Part shown: positions 42,746 to 51,249 of the stretch, piece after piece
Position numbering within the stretch: the stretch's first letter is position 1
Layout: every line of letters starts with the position of its first letter
Assembly (NCBI RefSeq): GCF_002743375.1
Contig: NZ_PDZC01000008.1
Coordinates: 1-64,000, forward strand
Source of the DNA: Sporosarcina sp. P34
GTDB taxonomy: Bacteria; Bacillota; Bacilli; Bacillales_A; Planococcaceae
DNA length: 64,000 bases
Reading direction: 5' to 3'
Program-made: the position numbers and the translations under genes
Notes under the pieces: generated by a model
The model's input: only the letters and a program-made list of their open reading frames with translations
The model's database searches: none
Told to the model about the DNA's origin: nothing

Positions 42746-44413
42746 ATGAAGGATATCGCATCAAATACCTGGCAGAAATTATGGCGTTCACATGACCAGG
42801 CAAAAGATTTACTTAATTTCTTTTCTTATAAGAAAAAACTAACTGCAACAAATCATCGTGTCACTGCAGAGGAGGGACAGATTTCACCTCAACCCCCTAA
42901 TCAGAAAGCGGATAAAAGTTCGTCCTATTCTACCGTCCAATTGGTAGGTCTAATTCTAGGTCCACTTTTATTTATCATCATGATGTTCTTTTTATCTCCT
43001 GAAGGGATGAATCCGGAAGCCAAATCGGTACTGGCTGTGACGTTGTGGGTAGCGACATGGTGGATTACAGAAGCGATTCCCATCCCGGTCACGTCATTGC
43101 TTCCTATTTTTCTATTACCGGTGACAGGGGCTATGGAAGCTGACGTGGTCACATCTTCCTACGGCAACGATATTATTTACTTGTTTTTAGGCGGGTTTTT
43201 CATTGCTACAGCAATGGAGAAATGGAACTTGCATAAACGCTTGGCACTAGCCATTATCGCCTTCATCGGTACAGGGACTCAACGTATTTTGCTCGGCTTC
43301 ATGACGGCTACAGCATTCCTGTCTATGTGGGTTTCAAATACTGCTGCGGTTATGATGATGATTCCTATGGGATTGGCGATTACAGCCCAGGTAGCTGCTG
43401 CGTTAAAAGGCACTCCGGAAGAAAAGGAATTGCCGAAGTTTGAAAAGGCACTTATTTTCGGAATTGGTTATGCGGGAACGATTGGTGGACTCGGTACGCT
43501 TATAGGGACACCGCCCAACATTATTCTAGCGGCACAAGTTAAAGAATTATTTGATGTCGAGATTTCTTTTGCGGGCTGGATGCTCGTCGCAGTACCGATT
43601 GTCATAGTGCTATTGTTTTCTACGTGGATTTATCTTGGGCGCTTTGCATTTAAGATGAATATTAAAGGTCTTCCCGGTGGAAAAGAAGTGATCACCGAAG
43701 AACGAAAGGCATTAGGGAAAACATCGTTTGAGGAAAAAGCGGTGAGTGCAGTCTTCGCTTTTGCAGCGTTTATGTGGATCACGCGTGAATTTCTTTGGAT
43801 GAACATTCTGCCTGGTTTAAAAGACGGCATGATTGCGGTAGTGGCAGCGGCATTGCTGTTTGCTATTCCTACTTCTAAGAAAATCGGCAAACGCATTCTA
43901 GCATGGGAAGATTCAAAAGAAATTCCATGGGGAGTTTTGCTATTATTTGGAGGAGGACTTGCCATTGCAGCAGGTTTTCGAGAAACGGGACTTTCTGAAT
44001 GGATTGGTTCGCAATTGACCGCTTTGGAAGGATTCCATATGTTCGCTATTATTGCTGCCTCTTCATTACTCGTTCTAGCATTGACGGAGTTCACATCGAA
44101 TACGGCAACAGCAACTATGATTCTTCCTGTATTGGCAGCGCTTGCACTTTCTATGCATATTCACCCATTTGCTTTGATGGTACCCGCTGCAATGGCTGCA
44201 AACTGTGCTTTCATGTTACCGGTCGGCACACCTCCTAACGCTATCATTTTCGGAACGAATAAGCTCCGCTTGGGAGAAATGGTACGAGTCGGGTTTATCA
44301 TTAATGTGTTTGTACTCATACTGATTGTATTGGCTGCCTACTTCCTATTACCTCTATTCTGGGGAATTGATTTGCAAGTAGTGCCGGTAGAGTTTTATGA
44401 GAATTTTAAGTGA
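42746..44413 (+). CDS. DASS/SLC13 family sodium:dicarboxylate transporter
   Basis: A 555-residue membrane protein of the divalent anion:sodium symporter family (SdcS-like), expected to import succinate, malate or fumarate with sodium. ATG 42746 is six bases from TTCGGAGGG; the ATG at 42740 abuts it. A 60-residue soluble N-terminal extension precedes about 11-12 helices. Signature parts are ITEAIPIPVTSLLP, SNTAAVMMMIPMG, GTLIGTPPNIILA (first SNT-type motif region) and EFTSNTATATMILPV with PVGTPPNAIIFG (second). The adjacent two-component system is its likely regulator. Confidence 0.93.
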   Translation: MKDIASNTWQKLWRSHDQAKDLLNFFSYKKKLTATNHRVTAEEGQISPQPPNQKADKSSSYSTVQLVGLILGPLLFIIMMFFLSPEGMNPEAKSVLAVTLWVATWWITEAIPIPVTSLLPIFLLPVTGAMEADVVTSSYGNDIIYLFLGGFFIATAMEKWNLHKRLALAIIAFIGTGTQRILLGFMTATAFLSMWVSNTAAVMMMIPMGLAITAQVAAALKGTPEEKELPKFEKALIFGIGYAGTIGGLGTLIGTPPNIILAAQVKELFDVEISFAGWMLVAVPIVIVLLFSTWIYLGRFAFKMNIKGLPGGKEVITEERKALGKTSFEEKAVSAVFAFAAFMWITREFLWMNILPGLKDGMIAVVAAALLFAIPTSKKIGKRILAWEDSKEIPWGVLLLFGGGLAIAAGFRETGLSEWIGSQLTALEGFHMFAIIAASSLLVLALTEFTSNTATATMILPVLAALALSMHIHPFALMVPAAMAANCAFMLPVGTPPNAIIFGTNKLRLGEMVRVGFIINVFVLILIVLAAYFLLPLFWGIDLQVVPVEFYENFK

Positions 44414-44470
44414 GGTACCAGGTCCCCACACAATTCATGAACAATTCAGGATTGTGTTGTGGCCAGGAAC
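44414..44470. repeat. Family A repeat (A16), right arm decayed
   Basis: GGTACCAGGTCCCCACACAA and inner GAACAATTCAGGATTGTGT; the right arm reads GGCCAGGAAC. It starts on the base after the transporter stop. Confidence 0.75.
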
Positions 44471-44476
44471 TAAATA

Positions 44477-44514
44477 CAGAAAAACCCACTAGCCAGTACT
44501 AGTGGGTTTTTCTG
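44477..44514. terminator. Strong bidirectional terminator
   Basis: CAGAAAAACCCACTA pairs perfectly with TAGTGGGTTTTTCTG over an 8-base loop, serving the convergent transporter and small membrane genes. Confidence 0.92.
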
Positions 44515-44536
44515 TGGGTACCAACAGATTTAATGG

Positions 44537-44594
44537 GGTACCAGGTCCCCACACAACTTAGGAACAATTCAGAATAGTGTAGGGACCTGGTACC
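44537..44594. repeat. Family A palindromic repeat (A17), 58-base short form
   Basis: GGTACCAGGTCCCCACACAA to AGTGTAGGGACCTGGTACC with a shortened centre, just past the 3' end of the small membrane gene on the minus strand. Confidence 0.88.
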
Positions 44595-44609
44595 CACAAC
44601 TATTTCCCA

Positions 44610-44777
44610 TTACTTCTTTTGTCGTTTTTTAGGGGAAAACGCAGTCATCAATACGATAAAAACAGGTAATAGACTCCACAAAAAGAAACCCCAATGCTGC
44701 GTCAGTATGGATAATGTTAAGAAGAAAGCAAGTGCGACAATTGAAATATATACTGTACGTTTTTGAAATTGATTCAT
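44610..44777 (-). CDS. Small membrane protein of unknown function
   Basis: A 55-residue protein starting at the ATG 44777 after AGGGGTCTGCAAA. Sequence begins MNQFQKRTVYISIVALAFFL and ends SPKKRQKK. Two hydrophobic segments (about 9-25 and 29-46) joined by a short turn make a helical hairpin with both ends positively charged and thus inside. It lies 27 bases beyond the methyltransferase gene and may be co-transcribed with it. Family not recognised. Confidence 0.7.
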   Translation of the reverse strand: MNQFQKRTVYISIVALAFFLTLSILTQHWGFFLWSLLPVFIVLMTAFSPKKRQKK

Positions 44778-44804
44778 TTTGCAGACCCCTTTTCATGGTA
44801 CTAG

Positions 44805-45368
44805 TTATAGGTATCGGCGAACATTTTGGCAATACTTTGTATACGCTTCTCCGTAGATTTTTACTAACGATTGTTCTTCGAGACGTACTTGTCGGTTAAA
44901 CAACCAAAAACCTACGATCAAATACACTAATACGATCCAATTGGGATAAATGAGGAACTCACCCAATAAGACCATTCCAAAAGCAGTGTATATTGGATTT
45001 CGACTGATGGAAAAAGCGCCAGTAGTAATCAACGAACCCGGATTTTCTTCATCAATGCCTACTCTAAAACTTTCCCCAAATGAAAGTACACTGTAAACGA
45101 ATAGCAAAAGCCCTCCGAAGCATAAGAATACACCAATCCATCCGATGAATTCATTGGTAAATAGCTTTGTTCCTAGTTTTGGTAAATGGAAGACGTTTGA
45201 CATAATTACGTAGAATAAGAGCAATGCAAAGGGCGGTATGATGAAATCTTTTTTATCTATTTTGCCAAATGTAACTACCTTAATACCGAATTTTTTTAAT
45301 TGAATGGACCGAGTGATCACCAATATGATTAATAGGGTAATCGTGGTAACAGCTATATATCCTTGCAT
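44805..45368 (-). CDS. Isoprenylcysteine methyltransferase-like membrane protein
   Basis: A 187-residue membrane protein of the ICMT/phospholipid methyltransferase-like family. The C-terminal half holds the SAM-binding features: FRVGIDEENPGSLITTGAFS, then SRNPIYTAFGMVLLGEFLIY and EEQSLVKIYGEAYTKYCQ. About five helices. The ATG at 45368 is four bases from AAGGAGGGC. Bacterial substrates are generally unknown, since these bacteria lack prenylated cysteine proteins of the eukaryotic kind. Confidence 0.85.
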   Translation of the reverse strand: MQGYIAVTTITLLIILVITRSIQLKKFGIKVVTFGKIDKKDFIIPPFALLLFYVIMSNVFHLPKLGTKLFTNEFIGWIGVFLCFGGLLLFVYSVLSFGESFRVGIDEENPGSLITTGAFSISRNPIYTAFGMVLLGEFLIYPNWIVLVYLIVGFWLFNRQVRLEEQSLVKIYGEAYTKYCQNVRRYL

Positions 45369-45481
45369 CATGCCCTCCTTTTATTCTTTTTTTAACCTAC
45401 TCCGTAAATGAATCGTGTCTTATTCCACCATTTACATTTCCTGTATCTTTCATTACTTATAGCTCATTCTATCACAAGCGG

Positions 45482-45539
45482 GGTACCAGGTCCCCATACA
45501 ACTTAAGAACAATTCAGAATTGTGTCGGGACCTGGTACC
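45482..45539. repeat. Family A palindromic repeat (A18), 58-base short form
   Basis: GGTACCAGGTCCCCATACAA to GTGTCGGGACCTGGTACC. It is the last complete copy in the window. Confidence 0.88.
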
Positions 45540-45549
45540 CACACCTTGC

Positions 45550-45578
45550 TTGACATACGAAGTCAGAAAATTCATAGT
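45550..45578 (+). promoter_or_regulatory. SigA-type promoter
   Basis: TTGACA at 45550-45555 and CATAGT at 45573-45578, spacer 17, upstream of the decayed dehydrogenase and the thiolase gene. Confidence 0.55.
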
Positions 45579-45702
45579 ATGTATACAGTCGAAGCTTGCG
45601 AATGAAAAAGTGAGAACATAGTAAAACAGTTAAATAGAAGAGAACTGAAAATCCTATTGTAGGACTATATATTACTAGCATAAGAAAGGGAGCGAAGTAA
45701 TT

Positions 45703-45957
45703 ATGAAAATGGACCAAGTGTCAGCAGTTATTACAGGAGGCGCTTCAGGACTTGGAGAAGCTACGGCAAGAGAGATAATAGCGGCAGGAGGACAGGTAAC
45801 AATTTTGGATTTGCAGGAAGACCGTGGGAGTAAATTGGTAAATGAACTCGGGGATTCTGCATCGTTCGTCAAACTGGTTACAAGCATCTGCGAAAATACG
45901 ATGCTGAACGGGGAAGTCATACGTCTGGATGGAGCAGTCCGTATGCAGCCTAAATAA
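45703..45957 (+). pseudogene. Short-chain dehydrogenase (3-hydroxyacyl-CoA dehydrogenase-like) with large internal deletion
   Basis: An 84-residue frame made of the two ends of a roughly 255-residue SDR. Residues 1-56 are the NAD-binding start ([31 protein letters not shown]). Residues 57-84 jump straight to the family C-terminus ([20 protein letters not shown]), as in HSD17B10-type beta-oxidation dehydrogenases. About 170 residues are missing in frame, including the catalytic Ser and YxxxK. The ribosome site and start are intact, so a short product may still be made but cannot be a dehydrogenase. It is followed by a thiolase gene, which makes biological sense of the original pairing. Confidence 0.85.
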
Positions 45958-46024
45958 AGGCTGGAAATAACTAATTTGATTATATGTAAGGGATTACAAA
46001 TAAATTTTGAAGAGAGGGATTTAC

Positions 46025-47176
46025 ATGAGAGAAGCTGTAATTGTGGAATGGGTCAGAACACCGGTAGGAAAACGGAATGGTGTATTGAGTACGATTCGAG
46101 CGGAAGATTTAGCAGCCAAGCCGCTGGCGGAAGTTATCAAACGAGCGGGAATTGATGCGAGGCTAGTAGAGGATGTCATATTAGGATGCGTATCGCAAGT
46201 AGGGGAACAATCTTTTGACATTGCGAGAGTCGCAGCTTTGCAGGCGGGATATCCGATCGAAGTACCGGGAACGACCTTGGATAGACAATGTGGATCTAGC
46301 CAGCAAGCCGTGCATTTTGCAGCGCAGGCTATTATTAGCGGAGATATGGACGTTGTCGTTGCAGGAGGCGTCGAGAGCATGTCGCGGGTGCCGATGGGGA
46401 GCAATCGACTAGACGTAAAGTTCAGTGAAGAAATCACATCGAAGTATGAAATGGTCCATCAAGGTGAATCGGCGGAAAGAATTGCAGATCACTGGGAAAT
46501 ATCAAGGGAAGAAATGGATCGCTACTCGCTAGAAAGCAATGTGAAGGCGGTTACTGCTAGAAAGGAAGGTAGATTTGAAAAAGAAATCATGCCGATTGAG
46601 GTAACACTTCCTGACGGTACGAACATGATAGTGAAAGATGATGAAGGACCGAGGGAAGATACTACGATGGAAAAGTTGAGTTTGTTGAAAACTCCTTTTA
46701 GGGAAAATGGGGATGTGACGGCTGGAAACTCCAGTCAAATCAGTGACGGGGCAAATGCCATTTTGTTAATGTCACGTGAAAAGGCTGAAGAACTTGGTTT
46801 GAAGCCACGGTTTAAAGTGCTTACCCGCGTAGTGGTTGGTTCCGATCCGACTCTCATGTTGACAGGGCCCATACCGGCGACACAAAAAGCGTTGGAGAAA
46901 GCAGGACTAACCCTTGATGATATAGATATTTTTGAAGTCAATGAAGCCTTTTCGGTTGTGACGATTGCCTGGTTGAAAGAAACAGGTGCAGATCCGAAGA
47001 AGTTAAATCCTAACGGCGGGGCAATTGCTCTTGGTCATCCGCTCGGAGCAAGTGGCGGACGCTTGATGAGTACGATGATGAGCGAGTTGGAGAGAACCGG
47101 TGGGCGTTACGGACTGCAGACGATGTGTGAAGGTCACGGCATGGCGAACGCGACGATTTTGGAACGATTGGATTAA
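46025..47176 (+). CDS. Acetyl-CoA acyltransferase (thiolase)
   Basis: A 383-residue thiolase, full length for the degradative type, which splits 3-ketoacyl-CoA with CoA in beta-oxidation. The nucleophilic cysteine is in LDRQCGSSQQAVHF (near residue 87). The C-terminal motifs are NEAFSVVTIAWL, GGAIALGHPLGASGGRL (His near 342) and CEGHGMANATILE (second Cys near 372). ATG 46025 follows AAGAGAGGG; an upstream TTG at 46007 is rejected. The partner dehydrogenase gene just before it is a deletion remnant. Confidence 0.92.
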   Translation: MREAVIVEWVRTPVGKRNGVLSTIRAEDLAAKPLAEVIKRAGIDARLVEDVILGCVSQVGEQSFDIARVAALQAGYPIEVPGTTLDRQCGSSQQAVHFAAQAIISGDMDVVVAGGVESMSRVPMGSNRLDVKFSEEITSKYEMVHQGESAERIADHWEISREEMDRYSLESNVKAVTARKEGRFEKEIMPIEVTLPDGTNMIVKDDEGPREDTTMEKLSLLKTPFRENGDVTAGNSSQISDGANAILLMSREKAEELGLKPRFKVLTRVVVGSDPTLMLTGPIPATQKALEKAGLTLDDIDIFEVNEAFSVVTIAWLKETGADPKKLNPNGGAIALGHPLGASGGRLMSTMMSELERTGGRYGLQTMCEGHGMANATILERLD

Positions 47177-47199
47177 TTGCTGATTATGAATGAAGATAC

Positions 47200-47239
47200 G
47201 TAAAAAGGAGAGATTTCATTGCCAGGACATTCTGTGTAA
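47200..47239 (+). pseudogene. Possible gene-start remnant: ribosome site with six-codon frame
   Basis: AAAAAGGAGAG followed at a good distance by TTG at 47219, then only five more codons (PGHSV) and TAA. This looks like the start of a removed gene after the thiolase, or a tiny leader peptide. Confidence 0.3.
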
Positions 47240-47307
47240 ACAGAACGATGTAAGTATGTTAAAAGAAGTGCTATAAAGGGAAGTGAAGAATAAGGAGGGA
47301 TTCATTC

Positions 47308-47793
47308 ATGTTACAAGAAAGTGAAATGAAGCATTTACAACGGTCTGTCGAATTAGCAGAAATTGCGCTACATAAAGGAGATCAGCCATTTGGTTCGGTA
47401 TTGGTTTCAGCAAATGGTGAAGTGTTAGCTGAAGATCATAATCGTACAAGTGGTGGTGATCCGACGCAACATCCTGAATTCGCTTTAGCGCGCTGGGCTG
47501 CAGACCATTTGGACGCAGATGACAGAGCGAAAGCGACAGTGTTTACGTCAGGTGAACATTGCCCGATGTGTGCATCAGCCCACGGGTTAGTCGGTTTGGG
47601 ACGAATTGTGTATGCTAGTTCATCGAAACAGTTAACGCAGTGGAAGAAAGATATGGGTGTCACGACGCCTGCTCCTGTGAACAGTTATCCGATTCAGGAA
47701 ATGGTGCCTGCTATCGAAGTAGTTGGGCCGGTAGACGAGTACGCGGAGCAAGTGCGGGAGTTGCAACGGCAGTACTATGAGAAAAATAACTGA
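47308..47793 (+). CDS. Nucleoside/cytidine deaminase family protein
   Basis: A 161-residue zinc deaminase of the CMP/dCMP deaminase superfamily. The first zinc motif reads QHPEFALARW (near 53-62), with proline where classical members have HAE; this variant is usual in the subgroup with ARWA. The second is GEHCPMCASAH (near 88-98), supplying two cysteines. ATG 47308 follows AAGGAGGG. Substrate could be a base, nucleoside or small heterocycle; sequence alone does not decide. Confidence 0.85.
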   Translation: MLQESEMKHLQRSVELAEIALHKGDQPFGSVLVSANGEVLAEDHNRTSGGDPTQHPEFALARWAADHLDADDRAKATVFTSGEHCPMCASAHGLVGLGRIVYASSSKQLTQWKKDMGVTTPAPVNSYPIQEMVPAIEVVGPVDEYAEQVRELQRQYYEKNN

Positions 47794-47807
47794 AGCATAG
47801 TTGGTGA

Positions 47808-47834
47808 GGAGAGCCGTTTGTTTTGGCTCTCTTC
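47808..47834 (+). terminator. Weak hairpin terminator
   Basis: GAGAGCC pairs with GGCTCTC; only a short T stretch follows. Confidence 0.4.
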
Positions 47835-47951
47835 GCATAATGATTAATAAAACTTATTTCAAAATTACAGGATCAAGTTAATTTGGTTGGTGGAAGGGGA
47901 AAAATTCTCCAAACCGCAAAGTAACTATATAAAAAGGGGAGGAATCATAAA

Positions 47952-48653
47952 GTGATTATTCATCCAATCAAAGCCTTTTCTGATAATTATATATGGTGCA
48001 TTCAAGAAGAAACAGAGGCAGTTGTGGTGGATCCAGGAGAAGCGAAAGATGTCCTTGATTACCTGGAAGAAAAGCAGCTTCGTTTGGCGGCCATTCTTTT
48101 AACTCATATGCATGAAGATCATACTGGCGGGGTACGGGAGATTCTAGCGAGTCATCCGGAAAGTGTAGTTTATGGACCGGAAGAAACGAAAGACTTGGTG
48201 AATCGTGTTGTAAAAGAAGGGGACTCCTTTAACTTATTAAATCAAACTGTCCAAGTCTACGAATCAGGTGGTCATACGCATGGCCATATCAGTTTTTTAA
48301 TGGGAAATAATCTCTTTTGCGGAGATGCCTTGTTTTCAGCAGGATGCGGTCGGGTGTTTACCGGTGATTACGAAGCTCAATACAAGGCTTTGCTGAAGTT
48401 TAAGCGCTTGGATGATGATATACATGTTTATCCCGGTCACGAGTATACAGAAACTAATTTACGTTTTGCATCCGAAATGCATCCCGATAATAAAAAAATC
48501 TCTAAATCATTGGAAGAAGTCCAGGAATTGCGTGCGAAAGGTCAGCCAACGCTCCCGTCAACGATCGGCAAGGAGAAGGAGATTAACCTCTTTCTACAAG
48601 CGGAAACTTTGGAGGACTTTATTGAATTGCGTAACGCTCGTGATGATTTCTAG
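47952..48653 (+). CDS. gloB: Hydroxyacylglutathione hydrolase-like MBL-fold enzyme (glyoxalase II)
   Basis: A 233-residue metallo-beta-lactamase-fold thioesterase. The metal motif is LTHMHEDHTGG (near 53-63), with later ligands in GGHTHGHISFL (His near 107), FCGDALFSAGCG (Asp near 124) and YPGHEYTETNLRFA (His near 159). The C-terminus matches the substrate-binding tail of GloB. A GTG start at 47952 follows GGGGAGGAATCATAAA. The glyoxalase I-like gene follows after 88 bases, so the pair is a likely methylglyoxal detoxification unit, perhaps with bacillithiol in place of glutathione (inference). Confidence 0.9.
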   Translation: MIIHPIKAFSDNYIWCIQEETEAVVVDPGEAKDVLDYLEEKQLRLAAILLTHMHEDHTGGVREILASHPESVVYGPEETKDLVNRVVKEGDSFNLLNQTVQVYESGGHTHGHISFLMGNNLFCGDALFSAGCGRVFTGDYEAQYKALLKFKRLDDDIHVYPGHEYTETNLRFASEMHPDNKKISKSLEEVQELRAKGQPTLPSTIGKEKEINLFLQAETLEDFIELRNARDDF

Positions 48654-48741
48654 AACAATTAACGTTATTCAATCGTATAAACTGTACTGATAAAGTATCT
48701 ATGATAAGATAAGGTCAATAAAATGATGGAGGATGATAGTA

Positions 48742-49122
48742 ATGAACCAAGTGCTTGTTGAAATTTGTTTACGTGTTAGAGACATTGATGCTACTTTAGA
48801 TTTTTATACGGAGCTTTTTGATTTTGAAGTAGCCAGTCGCAGAGAATTCCCTGAGCATAAATTTGATTTAATCTACTTAAATTCACCAGGTTCTTCCGTA
48901 CAAATAGAACTTACGTATAATTATGATGCAGAACCATATGTGATAGGAAATGGGTTTAGTCATTTAGGCGTAACAGTAGATGACTTAGAGAAAATGCATG
49001 AAATTTGTAAAGCTTCTTCTTATGAAACAGGTGATTTGAAAGGACTTGCAGGTGGAACGCCTTCTTACTTCTTTGTAACTGACCCTGATGGCTATAGAAT
49101 CGAAGTTAAGCGTAAGCACTAA
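48742..49122 (+). CDS. VOC family protein, glyoxalase I-like
   Basis: A 126-residue vicinal-oxygen-chelate protein with two beta-alpha modules. Start residues (NQVLVEICLRVRDIDATLDF) carry the VRDID pattern; a glutamate in SSVQIELTYNYD, a histidine in FSHLGVTVDDL and a glutamate in DPDGYRIEVKRK are the likely metal ligands. Length matches lactoylglutathione lyase. ATG 48742 follows TGGAGGATG; the ATG at 48733 overlaps that site. Confidence 0.88.
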   Translation: MNQVLVEICLRVRDIDATLDFYTELFDFEVASRREFPEHKFDLIYLNSPGSSVQIELTYNYDAEPYVIGNGFSHLGVTVDDLEKMHEICKASSYETGDLKGLAGGTPSYFFVTDPDGYRIEVKRKH

Positions 49123-49147
49123 AACGTTCTAAATACAAAATAATTGT

Positions 49148-49206
49148 AAAAAGCCTAACCCTCCAGACTCTACTTACAAAATAGAGAAACGAGGTGTAGG
49201 CTTTTA
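49148..49206. terminator. Hairpin terminator after the glyoxalase pair
   Basis: AAAAAGCCTA and TAGGCTTTT enclose a partly paired CCTC/GAGG core. It runs into T on the plus strand. Confidence 0.75.
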
Positions 49207-49714
49207 TGTTGGTTCTATCATACATGTTGGGGTCTTTGTATTTATGAATACTAAGACTTTTACCTGAACGTCAGGAGAAAGACTTACATTTTCCAGATGA
49301 AGATTGTGCAGCACTCTTCTAAATTCTTTCGATTCAACATTTCGATTAACTACTTTACCAAATGTTCTTTATTACGCGAATCATCATTCGTGGGATAAAC
49401 ATGAGGACGTTCCAAGCCACTTCAAACAAGATTGAATTCCTAAGCTCAATTAGGACATCTTTAAAAATGCCGTGTCGTTTTTTCTATTATTTTTCATCTT
49501 CTAAACCTCAATAACTCATTTATTTGAATACTAATCCACTTTTTGTTGCAATAAATATATGGTTCGCCATAAAACTCCTATTTTACTACATATATTTATC
49601 CATAGGCAAAATCCTAATCTTTTTTAACTACTATTCTGTCCCTTTAGTTTAATTAGAAAAGGAGCTGACTTAGCAGCTCAATGATCTTCAAGTCATGCGC
49701 CCGATTGTGGAATA
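49207..49714. other. Gap of about 500 bases without a supported gene
   Basis: Only broken frames. The longest, on the minus strand from about 49360 down to 49204, reads plausible protein (ESKEFRRVLHNLHLENVSLS) but has no start or ribosome site. The region may hold a degraded gene. No family A or B repeat is present. Confidence 0.4.
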
Positions 49715-50242
49715 CTATTCTCTGAGGAGGGAATAAACGTTTGTATCATATGCTTTTCCATCTTGATACATATAACTTCTTAAAACTCCTTCTTTTTGAA
49801 AGCCTACTTTACCTAATAATTTATTCGAGGCTTCATTCTCAATAAATACGACTGCACCTATACGAGTTAAACCCATAACATCAAAGCCATAGGAAAGAAC
49901 TTCAGAAACTGCTTCTGAGGTATATCCCTTTCTCCATTGTTGCGGGTGAATTTCGTAACCAATTTCAGCTCGTTTATGTTTTGGCAACCAAGCATTAAAG
50001 CCAATTGTTCCAATTATACCTTTGGTTTCTTTTCGCTCTATTCCCCATCGTATGCCTCTTTTTTCACTATAGTTTTTTGAGAATAAATCTACGAATTTTT
50101 CTGCTTCTTCTACACTTTTTAACGTTTCTTGTCCGTAAAATCGTGTTACGTCTTCGTTAGAAAAACAAGCAAAAATGCCTTCTGCGTCTTCATTTGTTAA
50201 TTCTCTTAATATCAGCCTATCTGTTTCTAGTATAGGAAACAT
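49715..50242 (-). CDS. GNAT N-acetyltransferase, RimJ/RimL-like
   Basis: A 175-residue acetyltransferase. Typical start (ETDRLILRELTNEDAEGIFA), acetyl-CoA region (IGYEIHPQQWRKGYTSEAVS, near 94-113; Q/RxxGxT-type loop) and end (ENEASNKLLGKVGFQKEGVL). Such enzymes acetylate ribosomal protein N-termini, amino acids or antibiotics; the target is unknown. ATG 50242 follows GGGAGTG. Confidence 0.88.
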   Translation of the reverse strand: MFPILETDRLILRELTNEDAEGIFACFSNEDVTRFYGQETLKSVEEAEKFVDLFSKNYSEKRGIRWGIERKETKGIIGTIGFNAWLPKHKRAEIGYEIHPQQWRKGYTSEAVSEVLSYGFDVMGLTRIGAVVFIENEASNKLLGKVGFQKEGVLRSYMYQDGKAYDTNVYSLLRE

Positions 50243-50337
50243 TTAATCACTCCCTTTATTTAGTTTCTTATATAGGAAAATTCACTTCAAATTTAATTAT
50301 TACTACAACAAGTTATTCAACAAAATGACCCGCTTGC

Positions 50338-50490
50338 TTAATAAGCCAACCTCTTATGATCCATTTTAGCATAAAATCCCTTTTCTACTTTGACGTTTTC
50401 AATTGTCTCAAAACGGTGTTCTAGGAAACCATTCCACTCATCAATTAGCAAGCATATTAAGAACGTAATTAGCAGCGCAGATAAATTTAT
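50338..50490 (-). pseudogene. Possible gene fragment or small membrane protein without a normal start
   Basis: On the minus strand a frame of about 50 residues ends at 50338. It opens with a hydrophobic stretch (LSALLITFLICLLI) followed by a convincing soluble tail (DEWNGFLEHRFETIENVKVE, ending DHKRLAY). No ATG, GTG or TTG in a fitting place; ATA 50490 or CTG codons would be needed. Either a remnant whose 5' part is gone or a gene with a rare start. Confidence 0.3.
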
Positions 50491-50532
50491 CCGCTGTTAT
50501 TAATTTGACTATCTATTATAAGGCGATACAAC

Positions 50533-50575
50533 AATAAAAATAGAGGACACCGATTCCTTTACGAATCGCGTCCCC
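50533..50575 (-). terminator. Terminator of the membrane-protein gene
   Basis: Read on the minus strand, GGACGCGATTC pairs imperfectly with GAATCGGTGTCC and is followed by TATTTTTATT, about 70 bases past the stop at 50644. Confidence 0.6.
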
Positions 50576-50643
50576 ATTTGCCACACATTTAAAAGCTTCT
50601 TTCCATGTACCGAACCCATATCTCCATGTGAACAGCACGTTAC

Positions 50644-51192
50644 CTAAGCCGATGAACTTTTTTCAGCCCGCGGCCAAATAAAGTATGAAAGTGAGATCAC
50701 CATATCAAGGCCTACAATGAGCGCCCATAACTTCAGCATTTGAGAGAGTGCTTCCGTTTTATTGGCATCTCCAATTAGGTAAATCATTGCAACCAAGAAT
50801 CCGCCACCGATGATAAATGCTAGTACATGTTGCAACGCACCTTTCACGGAATGGCGTGCATGCGCATATCCTGTTTTCTTCGCAGGTTTTGTACCTTGCT
50901 TCTTGACGTAGTAAAGAAAACGTTCATCCGCCCAGCGAATCATGCTTTTTCCGAATGCGATCGATACTCCGAGATAAATCGCCGCAATGGCATGAACTTG
51001 TGTAGCAACAGCGCCGTTATAAAGATCAGTCGCCGTGACCACTAGCAATAGTAAATCGATGACTGGTGTTAACGCTAGAAAAAATAAACCGAGTCGTTTT
51101 TTGTTACATACATATCGTGTAATGAGACCCACAAGAATAACGACCCAAAAACCTATTTCACATGCAATAATCGTCCAAGCAATGAAATCCAT
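50644..51192 (-). CDS. Multi-pass integral membrane protein of unknown function
   Basis: A 182-residue protein with about five helices (WTIIACEIGFWVVILVGLI; LGLFFLALTPVIDLLLLVV; AIAAIYLGVSIAFG; VLAFIIGGGFLVAMIYLIG; LWALIVGLDMVISLSYFIW) and a basic loop between the third and fourth (near 100-120). ATG 51192 follows AGAGGTGAG. No function recognised. Confidence 0.75.
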   Translation of the reverse strand: MDFIAWTIIACEIGFWVVILVGLITRYVCNKKRLGLFFLALTPVIDLLLLVVTATDLYNGAVATQVHAIAAIYLGVSIAFGKSMIRWADERFLYYVKKQGTKPAKKTGYAHARHSVKGALQHVLAFIIGGGFLVAMIYLIGDANKTEALSQMLKLWALIVGLDMVISLSYFIWPRAEKSSSA

Positions 51193-51249
51193 TCACTCAC
51201 CTCTTTTACTAGAGTGGTATTGGTTATGCGTATCATAGCATAAACATTC

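Noticed and set aside
1245..45539. Family A/B palindromes as a CRISPR array
   Set aside because: Copies are kilobases apart, palindromic and lie between unrelated genes; no regular spacers or cas genes.
49204..49360. Minus-strand frame containing ESKEFRRVLHNLHLENVSLS as a small gene
   Set aside because: No start codon or ribosome site and stops on both sides; at most a degraded fragment.
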